Assembly (NCBI GenBank): GCA_963728925.1
Contig: CAVSMB010000029.1
Span: 1 to 64,000 of the forward strand
Length of the DNA stretch: 64,000 nucleotides
DNA from: JBBPZA01 sp963728925
Lineage (GTDB): Bacteria; Actinomycetota; Thermoleophilia; Solirubrobacterales; Solirubrobacteraceae
Direction: 5' to 3'
Made by a program: the position numbers and the translations under genes. Within the stretch, counting starts at the first letter, position 1; each line of letters starts with the position of its first letter. This document shows positions 15,597 to 22,544 of the stretch, in pieces. The notes under the pieces are model-generated. The model was given only the letters and a program-made list of their open reading frames with translations. It searched no databases and was not told where the DNA came from.

Positions 15597-16334
15597 TCAG
15601 GCGTCCACCACGAGGCCGTCGCGGATCGTGATCGTCCGGTCGGCTCGCGCGGCGAGCTCGAGGTCGTGGGTGACGTAGAGCACGGTCGCGCCCTCGCTGC
15701 AGACGCGCTGGAGCAGCTCGAACATCTCGGCCGCGGTCTTCGTGTCGAGGTTGCCGGTCGGCTCGTCGCCGATCACCAACGTCGGGTAGGAGGCCAGCGC
15801 GCGAGCGATCGCCACGCGCTGCTGCTGGCCGCCGGACATCTCCGACGGCAGCCGGTCGCCCATATCGGCCAGCCCGACGAGCTCGAGGTTGTGCAGCGCG
15901 CGCTCGCGCCGCTTGCGCTTGGAGCCAGCGCGCGCGAAGTCCAGCGGCAGCATCGCGTTCTCCAGCGCCGTCAGCGTCGGCAGCAACTGAAAGAACTGAA
16001 ACACCACGCCGACGTGCTTACCGCGCCATACGGCGAGCTCCTCCTCGCTCATGCGGTCGATGCGGTCCTCGCGGACGGTGACCGAGCCGGCGGTGGGTCG
16101 GTCGATCCCGGTGATCATGTTCATGATCGTCGACTTGCCGCTCCCCGACGGGCCGACGATCGCCACCATCTCGCCGTCGTCAATCGTCAGATCGATCCCA
16201 CGCAACGCCGGGAACTCGACCTTGCCGGTCCGGTAGACCTTCTCGACACCCTCGAGGCGGATCAGCGGGGAACCCACTGCGGCGGGGGAACCCGGGGCGA
16301 CAGGCGCCGATCCCCGATGCGCGGTCGCACTCAC
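15597..16334 (-). CDS. ABC transporter ATP-binding protein (LolD/MacB class)
   Basis: 245 residues. Walker A GPSGSGKST, Q-loop VFQFFQLLPTLTALEN, signature SGGQQQRVAIARAL, Walker B VIGDEPTGNLD and H-loop VTHD are all intact. The GNLD extension marks the LolD/MacB/FtsE class that partners FtsX permeases. GTG 16334 is chosen because TTGAGGAGG lies 7 nt upstream. First gene of the operon with the permease and the membrane hydrolase. Confidence 0.9.
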   Translation of the reverse strand: MSATAHRGSAPVAPGSPAAVGSPLIRLEGVEKVYRTGKVEFPALRGIDLTIDDGEMVAIVGPSGSGKSTIMNMITGIDRPTAGSVTVREDRIDRMSEEELAVWRGKHVGVVFQFFQLLPTLTALENAMLPLDFARAGSKRKRRERALHNLELVGLADMGDRLPSEMSGGQQQRVAIARALASYPTLVIGDEPTGNLDTKTAAEMFELLQRVCSEGATVLYVTHDLELAARADRTITIRDGLVVDA

Positions 16335-16811
16335 GGCCGCCTCCTCAAGTTGAGTATGTTCGCCCAAGCTAGGTCTGCGGGCAGCGCGCGCCATCCGTAC
16401 TCGGCCCTCCACCGAGCGGGGTTTATCCGCAGCCGGTCCGATCGCGGACAGACCCACACGACCGCTCGGCCGCGGCACCACGGCCGGATCCGCTAGCGCT
16501 AGCGGGACGGGCGTCCCTGCTCTCGGTCGGCTCGTCCAGACGCCCGAGCGCCGTTCGTGCCGTACATGCTCGGGGTTATCGCCACCGGGAGAAGGGGTGA
16601 ACACGCGGGCCGGGAAGGTCGCGTGAGTGTGCCCGGCGTGCTCGCCGCGTCAAGGAGCACCGCTGCGCGGCGGCTACGCCGGCCCTGACGGGCTGCCCCC
16701 TTGACCCCGCTGCGCGCGCCGGACTTCTCGCGCTCACCTTCCGGGGCAGGGGGTTGAGAAACAGCACCACAGCACCCGCGTCAATTGCAGTCGTCGCCGC
16801 GGCGCCGTCGC
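16335..16811. other. Intergenic, no gene seen
   Basis: About 475 bp between the exporter operon and the conjugation remnant. Highly GC-rich with a short GCTAGC doublet near 16494. No convincing frame on either strand. The exporter promoter should be within the first 60 bp. Confidence 0.4.
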
Positions 16812-17123
16812 TTACTCCAACGGCGGCGGCGCTGGCCGTGGCCGCAGCACCACGAAGGCGCTGTACTCGAAGTGCAGGTCGGTCCACTGGGTCCCGTTGC
16901 GTTGGGGCGGGAAGTGCTGAAACCCTGATTGCATGGCGTTGTAGGTGACGTGCAGCTCGTCGCCATCGGCCATGTGCTCCCCCAACACGAGCGCCAGGCG
17001 CGCGACGAGGTCAGGCATCGTCGCGGCGGCGAGCCAGAACACGCGTACGCCGTGTTCTTCGGCGCCGACGATGCCGTCGGGCCACTCGGTGGACTCGTCG
17101 GGGTAGTCGCGGTCGTCGCTCAC
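16812..17123 (-). CDS. Hypothetical protein, 103 aa, after TraG remnant
   Basis: An acidic start (SDDRDYPDESTEWPDGIVGA) followed by a compact alpha/beta segment (VRVFWLAAATMPDLVARLAL ... TQWTDLHFEYSAFVVLRP) and no membrane segment. The GTG overlaps the TraG-like stop as GTGA, so it was once translationally coupled to the coupling protein. Not recognised; a small accessory gene of a conjugative element is likely. It appears intact although its upstream partner is broken. Confidence 0.5.
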   Translation of the reverse strand: MSDDRDYPDESTEWPDGIVGAEEHGVRVFWLAAATMPDLVARLALVLGEHMADGDELHVTYNAMQSGFQHFPPQRNGTQWTDLHFEYSAFVVLRPRPAPPPLE

Positions 17124-17916
17124 CGAAGGCCCCCCGCGAAGGTCGCCGCTGCGGGCGGGGTCGGTGGGGTGCCGGTGGCGGTGGTGGTGACGATGCGTTT
17201 GAGGTCGCGGTCGCGGTACCACGGGCGTAGCGCCAGCCAGGCGGGTGGGAGGCGGCCGTAGATGAGGAGTGCGGTGTCGTTGTCGGCTTGGCGGACGTGG
17301 TTGGGGGCGGCGAGGGGTTTGTAGTCGTGGCTGGTGGTGCGTGAGCCGAGGTCGAGCTCGAGGCGTTGGCGGTGGGTGGAGATCCGTTCGATCTCTTCCT
17401 CGCCGAGGACCGCGCGGAGGTATTCCAGCGTGGCGCGGTCGCCGATCCCGGAGCCGAAGAGGCGTGCGCGGTGGTTGGCGACGATCGTTTCGGCGCGGTC
17501 GCGACTCTAGCGATCGCTGATTTGGGAGATGTTCTGGAACACCGACAGCAGCTGTACGCCTTGGCCGGGGCCGGTGGAGGCGAGCTCGTCGAGGTTGGGC
17601 AGCGGGGCGACGTTGGCGGCTTCGTCGAGGCATAGCAGCAGCGGCGGGTCGATCGCGCGGCCCGTCGCCGTCGAACGATCAAACGCGGCGGCGGCGACGT
17701 CGGCGACGAGCGCGGCGAACAGCCCGCGCAGCCGGCGCTGATCCTGGGCGGGGGCGACGAGATACAGCGTGCTGCGCCCCGACAGGAGCCAGTCGGCGTC
17801 GATCGTCGCGGTCGCGTCGGTCGCTGCGGCGACGCGTGGTTCCTCCCACGCGTCAAGCGCGGTTCGCCGCGGTCTGCAGCACCGATGACCGGAACCGCTC
17901 GTCGGCGTCCCACACC
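17120..17916 (-). pseudogene. TraG/VirD4-type coupling protein, C-terminal remnant
   Basis: The readable frames encode the C-terminal half of a type IV secretion coupling ATPase: SVLQTAAN, ALDAWEEPRVAAAT, the Walker B region PPLLLCLDEAANVAPLPNLD and STGPGQGVQLLSVFQNISQI. The Walker A region and the membrane anchor are missing. Two further lesions are visible: a one-base shift near 17860 and a TAG at 17507-17509 where a residue (probably Trp) is expected after QISDR. After it, RAETIVANHRARLFGSGIGD and the tail continue in frame to 17120. A dead relic of an actinobacterial integrative conjugative element. Confidence 0.65.
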
Positions 17917-17919
17917 GAG

Positions 17920-17988
17920 CTAGGTGGCGATGCCGCCGTCGAGGAGCACGCAGCGCTCGCTGGCGAGCAGCTCGCGGATTGGTTGTAG
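17920..17988 (-). pseudogene. Possible homocysteine S-methyltransferase N-terminal scrap
   Basis: About 22 residues, RELLASERCVLLDGGIAT, match the very conserved N-terminus of homocysteine S-methyltransferases, where GG(I/L)ATEL follows. A TAG stands in place of the Glu codon at 17920-17922. It directly abuts the TraG remnant. The match is short and could be coincidence. Confidence 0.25.
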
Positions 17989-18060
17989 CCGGCGGCGGGC
18001 CGGGCCTGTCCGGACCCGTGCGTGACCTGCGCCTGCGTGGCCGGCATCGCTGCTCCCCCT

Positions 18061-18076
18061 GAGACAGACCTGTCTC
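18061..18076. promoter_or_regulatory. TetR-type operator upstream of the TetR gene
   Basis: GAGACAG-AC-CTGTCTC, a perfect 7-bp inverted repeat with a 2-bp centre, 48 bp before the start at 18124. ACAGACCTGTCT-like dyads are common TetR/AcrR binding sites, so autoregulation is likely. Confidence 0.55.
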
Positions 18077-18123
18077 CCTCTGCCTCGGAAGCTACCGCCC
18101 GGCGCGGTACCATGCAAGCCCGC

Positions 18124-18729
18124 ATGGGAGCGTTTCTGCAAGCAGCCGACGAGACTCGGCCCGGCAGCGCTCGCGAGCGGATCCTCGAGACGGCCTACGA
18201 GCTCTTCAGCCGCCACGGAATCCGCGCCGTCGGCGTCGACAGGATCGTGGCGCGGTCCGGCGTCGCGAAGATGTCGCTCTACCGGAATTTCCCGTCCAAG
18301 GACGACCTCGTCATCGCCTTCCTCGAGCGCCGCGAGGAGCGCTGGACGCGCGCGTGGCTCCAGGCGCAGGCCGAGAGCCGGGGCGAGACCCCCGCGCAGC
18401 GCCTGCTGGCGATCTTCGACGTGTTCGGCGAGTGGTTCGAACGCGAGGACTTCGAGGGCTGCTCGTTCGTCAACGTGATGCTCGAGACCGAGGAGCGCGC
18501 ACATCCGGTGCGCGTCGCGAGCGTCGAGCACCTCGCGACGATCCGCGCCTTCGTGCGCGACCTCGCCGCCGAGGCCGGGGTGGACGACCCCGACGACTTC
18601 AGCCGCCAGTGGCACATCCTCATGAAGGGCTCGATCGTGTCGGCCGCCGAAGGCGACCACCGGGCCGGCGCGCGCGCGCGGGAGATGGGAGCGCTGCTCC
18701 TCGAGGCGCGCACGGGCGCGCCGGCATAG
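18124..18729 (+). CDS. TetR/AcrR-family regulator
   Basis: 201 residues. The N-terminal helix-turn-helix (RERILETAYELFSRHGIRAV ... MSLYRNFPSKDDLVIAFL) is complete; a C-terminal ligand domain with GCSFVNVMLETEERAHP follows, typical of the YxaF/LmrA-like or TetR_C_33 groups. A TACCAT hexamer ends 10 nt before ATG 18124, suggesting a leaderless start there; ATG 18112 is the alternative. The regulated gene may be the regulator itself; no divergent intact gene is present. Confidence 0.8.
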   Translation: MGAFLQAADETRPGSARERILETAYELFSRHGIRAVGVDRIVARSGVAKMSLYRNFPSKDDLVIAFLERREERWTRAWLQAQAESRGETPAQRLLAIFDVFGEWFEREDFEGCSFVNVMLETEERAHPVRVASVEHLATIRAFVRDLAAEAGVDDPDDFSRQWHILMKGSIVSAAEGDHRAGARAREMGALLLEARTGAPA

Positions 18730-18909
18730 CTGTGGGCGCGCTCGAACGCGATCAGGCCGATCGTCACCCGGTGAAGGGCGGCTCCGTCCCGCGCCGGGGG
18801 ACGATGAAGCGCGTGCGCGCGACCGCCGCGAGCACCTGATTCTTGGGCCGAGCCTCGGGTGTCGACGCCGGTGCGGATCGGGCGTCGTCGCGAGGCCGGG
18901 AACGCTAGC

Positions 18910-20586
18910 TCAGAACAGCCCGACCGTGCGCCCGTCCTCGTCGATGTCGACGTTCAGCGCCGCCGCCGACTTGCCCAGGCCGGGCATCTGCTGGATGTCC
19001 CCGCACAGGGGCACGAGCCAGCCGGCGCCGGTGTAGGCCCTGACGTCGCGCACCGGGAGGGTGAAGTCCTTCGGCGCGTTGAGCAGCATGGGATCGGAGG
19101 AGAGCGAGAGATGGGTCCTGGCCATGCACACCGGCAGGCGGCCTAGGCCGTTCTCGGTGAAGCGCTGGATGCGGCGCTCGGCCTCGGGGTAGAAGTAGAC
19201 GTCGCGGGCGCCGTAGACGCGGCGCGCGACCGCCTCGATCTTCTCGTGGATCGACGCTTCGTCGGGATAGAGCATCTTGAAGTCCGAGGGCTGGTCGCAC
19301 GCGTCGACGACCGCCTCGGCGAGCGCCTCGGCGCCCGGGCCGCCGCGCTCGAAGCCCTCGTTGAGCTCGGCGGCGTGCGCGCCGCCCTCCATCGCGAGCC
19401 GGCGGACGAGCTCGACCTCCTCGTCGGTGTCGCCCGGCCGGCGGTTGACCGCCACGACGCAGGGGAGCCCGAACTCGCGCACGATCTCCAGGTGGCGGTG
19501 CAGGTTGGCGGCGCCGGTCACGATCGCCGCCGACTGGACCTGGCTGGTGCGGGGGTCGTCGTCCAGGCCGCCGTGGTGCTTGAGCGCGCGCACGGTGGAC
19601 ACCAGCACGACGGCGCTCGGCTTGATGGCGCCGACGCGGCAGACGATGTCCATCAGCTTCTCCATGCCCATGTCCGAGCCGAAGCCCGACTCGGTGATGA
19701 CGTACTCGCCGAGCTTGAGCCCCATGAGGTCGGCGATCAGCGAGGAGTTGCCGTGGGCGATGTTCGCGAACGGGCCGGCGTGCATGAGGCACGCCTGGCC
19801 CTCCAGCGTCTGGATGAGGTTGGGCTTGATCGCGTCCTTGAGCAGGACGGTCATCGCCCCGGCCGCGCCGAGGTCCTCGGCCGACACGGGCTTGCCGCCG
19901 TCGTAGGAGTAGGCCGCGGTGATCGCCCCGAGCCGGCGGCGCAGGTCCTGCAGGTCCTTGGCGACGGCGAGGATCGCCATGACCTCCGAGGCCGCCGTGA
20001 TGTCGAAGCCCGTCTCGCGCGGGTAGCCATTGCCGCGGCCGCCCAGGCCGACGGTGATGTTGCGCAGCGCGCGATCGTTCATGTCCACCGCGCGACGCCA
20101 GGTCACGTTGAGCGCGTCGATCTGGTGCGGGTTGCCGTGCAGGATCGAGGCGTCGAGCATCGCGGCGAGCAGGTTGTTCGCCGCGCCGATGGCGTGGATG
20201 TCGCCGGTGAAGTGGAGGTTGAGGTCCTCCATCGGCACGACCTGGGCCAGGCCGCCGCCGGCGGCGCCGCCATTGATGCCGAAGACCGGACCCAGCGAGG
20301 CCTCGCGCAGGCACAGCACCGGCGTGCGCCCGATGGAACCCATCCCCTGGGTGAGCGAGACGGCGGTCGTCGTCTTGCCCTCGCCCGCGCGCGTGGGGGT
20401 CATGCCCGCGACGCACACGAGCTCGCCGTCCGACTCGCCCGACAGGCGGTCGAGCGCCTCGAGGCGGATCTTGCCCTTGTAGCGGCCGTAGGGCTCGATC
20501 TCGTCCTCCTGCAGCCCCAGGCGCTCGGCGATGTCGTCGATCGGGTGGAGATCGGCGTCCTGGGCGATCTCGAGGCTGCTCTTCAT
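18910..20586 (-). CDS. fhs: Formate--tetrahydrofolate ligase
   Basis: 558 residues, the normal length. ATP + formate + THF to 10-formyl-THF. Visible hallmarks: MTPTRAGEGKTTTAVSLTQG (ATP site), GPVFGINGGAAGGG, GDIHAIGAANNLLAAMLD, and the folate-contact region. Last gene of the sarcosine oxidase operon, 16 bp after soxB. In this setting it links the one-carbon unit released during N-demethylation (5,10-methylene-THF or formaldehyde-derived formate) to purine synthesis, or runs in reverse to yield ATP. Confidence 0.95.
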   Translation of the reverse strand: MKSSLEIAQDADLHPIDDIAERLGLQEDEIEPYGRYKGKIRLEALDRLSGESDGELVCVAGMTPTRAGEGKTTTAVSLTQGMGSIGRTPVLCLREASLGPVFGINGGAAGGGLAQVVPMEDLNLHFTGDIHAIGAANNLLAAMLDASILHGNPHQIDALNVTWRRAVDMNDRALRNITVGLGGRGNGYPRETGFDITAASEVMAILAVAKDLQDLRRRLGAITAAYSYDGGKPVSAEDLGAAGAMTVLLKDAIKPNLIQTLEGQACLMHAGPFANIAHGNSSLIADLMGLKLGEYVITESGFGSDMGMEKLMDIVCRVGAIKPSAVVLVSTVRALKHHGGLDDDPRTSQVQSAAIVTGAANLHRHLEIVREFGLPCVVAVNRRPGDTDEEVELVRRLAMEGGAHAAELNEGFERGGPGAEALAEAVVDACDQPSDFKMLYPDEASIHEKIEAVARRVYGARDVYFYPEAERRIQRFTENGLGRLPVCMARTHLSLSSDPMLLNAPKDFTLPVRDVRAYTGAGWLVPLCGDIQQMPGLGKSAAALNVDIDEDGRTVGLF

Positions 20587-20602
20587 CGGGCTCCATGGGT
20601 GG

Positions 20603-21814
20603 TCAGTGGCTGACGGCGGCGGCGGCCAGCTCCGATACGAGCCGGTCGTCGTAGAAGCGCTCGAGCCGGAACGGCTCGATGAGGTCGGGCTGGCGGCCGG
20701 TGTCGACGAGCTCGGCGAGCGTCGAGCCGACGATGGGGGCCGCCTTGAACCCGTAGGTGCCCCAGCCCGCGCTGACGTGGAAGCCCTCGACCTCGGTCTG
20801 GCCGAGGATCGGGCTGTAGTCCGGGCTGATGTCGCACAGCCCCGCCCAGCTGCGCAGGATGCGCGCGAGCTCGAGCTGGGGGAAGAGCTCGCAGGAGTGG
20901 CGCGAGGCCTCCTGCAGGAAGTTGAGCGTGCCCTGCTGGCGGTAGGTCGTCCACGGCTCGATCTCGGCGCCGATCAGCACCTCGCCGCGGTCGGTCTGCG
21001 AGATGTAGACGTGCATCTGGGAAGAGACGATCACGACGTGCAGGAACGGCTTCAGCGGCTCGGTGACGAAGGCCTGCAGGATGTGGGTGGTGATCGGCAG
21101 CGGCACGCCGGCCATGTCGGCGAGCAGCGTGCTCCAGCCGGCGGTCGCGCTGATCACCTGGCCGGCCTTGATGTCCCCGCGGCTCGTCTTCACCCCGGTG
21201 ACGCGCCCGCTGGAGCGCTCGATGCCGGTGACCTCGGTGTAGGGGTGGATATCGACCCCCTGGCGGTCGGCGCCGCGGGCGAAGCCCCACACCACCGCGT
21301 CGTGGCGGATGATGCCGCCGGGCGGGTGGTAGAGGGCGGCCTGGATCGGGTGCACGGCGTCCTTGGTCACCTGCATGGCCGGGGCCAGCCCCTTGATCTC
21401 CTCGGGCTCGATCACCCGGCTGTCGATGCCGAGCAGCTGATTGACCTCGGCGCGCTCGCGCATGACGAACGTCGCGCGGTCGGTGTGCGAGAGCGTGAGG
21501 TGGCCGATCTGGGAGAACAGGACGTTGAAGTCCAGGTCGGCCGACAGCCCGTCGTAGAGCTTCACGCTCGCGTCGTAGAAGCGCGCCCCCTCCGGGGTGC
21601 GGTAGTTGGAGCGCAGGATCGTCGTGTTGCGGCCCGCCGCGCCCGAGCCGATGTAGCTCTGCTCGAGCACCGCCACGTTGGTGATGCCCCGTTTGGCGAG
21701 GTAATAGGCGGTCGCGAGCCCGTGGGCGCCGCCGCCGATGACCACGACGTCGTAGCGGTCGCGCAGGTCGCCGCGCGGGCGCCACATCCGCCGCTTGCGG
21801 AAGATGTCACGCAC
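20603..21814 (-). CDS. soxB: Sarcosine oxidase beta subunit
   Basis: 403 residues. FAD-binding Rossmann motif VVVIGGGAHGLATAYYLAKR near residue 25, a DAO-type substrate domain, and the C-terminal SAGWGTYGFKAAPIVG FAD-contact motif. The beta subunit oxidises the N-methyl amino acid. In the heterotetramer it binds FAD and a covalent FMN at the alpha/beta interface. GTG start overlaps the soxG stop by 8 bp. The paralogous N-methylglutamate dehydrogenase MgdA is an alternative identity that motifs alone cannot exclude. Confidence 0.85.
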   Translation of the reverse strand: MRDIFRKRRMWRPRGDLRDRYDVVVIGGGAHGLATAYYLAKRGITNVAVLEQSYIGSGAAGRNTTILRSNYRTPEGARFYDASVKLYDGLSADLDFNVLFSQIGHLTLSHTDRATFVMRERAEVNQLLGIDSRVIEPEEIKGLAPAMQVTKDAVHPIQAALYHPPGGIIRHDAVVWGFARGADRQGVDIHPYTEVTGIERSSGRVTGVKTSRGDIKAGQVISATAGWSTLLADMAGVPLPITTHILQAFVTEPLKPFLHVVIVSSQMHVYISQTDRGEVLIGAEIEPWTTYRQQGTLNFLQEASRHSCELFPQLELARILRSWAGLCDISPDYSPILGQTEVEGFHVSAGWGTYGFKAAPIVGSTLAELVDTGRQPDLIEPFRLERFYDDRLVSELAAAAVSH

Positions 21815-22544
21815 CGCCGGCCTCCACCGCGACGGCGGCGAGTCGCTCCAGCGCGTCGGCGCCGACGATGCTCGCGCCGAGCGCGAGACCGGCGTCGGTG
21901 AGCGCCGTCCACTGGTAGTCCGCGTAGGCCGAGCCGAAGAGCACAAGGAAGCGGTCGCCGTTCTCACGCAGCACCATCGCGGGGACACGACCGACGGACA
22001 CCGGGGCGAAGGCCTGCTCGCCCAGCGACCCGGGGCGCGTGTCGAGCGCGCTCAGCCGGGCCAGCACCTCGCGAGCCAGCGGCCCGACGACGGTGAAGGC
22101 GGCCATGCCCGTGGTCACCTCGACGAGCGAGGTCCGCTCGTGCTCGGCGGCCGCGCGCTCCAGCGCGTCGCGCACCTCCTCGACGACGCCGGACGGGCAC
22201 AGCACGAGCACGCGCTCGGGGTGCACCGGGCACCACCACGCGTCGTGGGCAAGCAGCGCGCGGTGCGCCTCCAGCGCGCCGCCGCCCGTCGCGCCCCCGA
22301 CGATCTCCGCCAGGGCGTCGGCGGGGCCCTGGAGCTCGAGCTTTCGCAGGTGCGAGGACTCGGCCAGGCCGGCGGCCTCGAGGCACGCGCGCAGCTCGTC
22401 GTCCACCGAGCCGAAGTCGGCGGCGACGTTCCAGCCGTCGCGCAGCTCGAGCCGCGCCCCGGCCCGGCGCAGGGCCCGCTCGATGGGGCTGCGAGCGACC
22501 GCGCCATCGGCCGCCTGGTCGACGGAGAGGAACTCGAGGGTCAC
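21807..22544 (-). CDS. soxG: Sarcosine oxidase gamma subunit
   Basis: 245 residues, low-complexity Ala/Leu-rich but matching the gamma family: an N-terminal SPIERALRRAGARLELRDGW and a C-terminal half (VGPLAREVLARLSALD ... FLVLFGSAYADYQWTALTDA) related to the GCV_T C-terminal fold. The subunit stabilises the complex. GTG overlaps soxA's stop as GTGA, consistent with strict co-translation. Confidence 0.75.
   Translation of the reverse strand: MTLEFLSVDQAADGAVARSPIERALRRAGARLELRDGWNVAADFGSVDDELRACLEAAGLAESSHLRKLELQGPADALAEIVGGATGGGALEAHRALLAHDAWWCPVHPERVLVLCPSGVVEEVRDALERAAAEHERTSLVEVTTGMAAFTVVGPLAREVLARLSALDTRPGSLGEQAFAPVSVGRVPAMVLRENGDRFLVLFGSAYADYQWTALTDAGLALGASIVGADALERLAAVAVEAGGA

Noticed and set aside
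12376..15631. Plus-strand open frames across the ABC exporter
   Set aside because: Antisense to a permease and hydrolase with clear motifs; compositions are His/Arg/Asp-biased.
16486..16505. GCTAGCGCTAGC doublet considered as an operator
   Set aside because: Very short, no adjacent start or -10 element.
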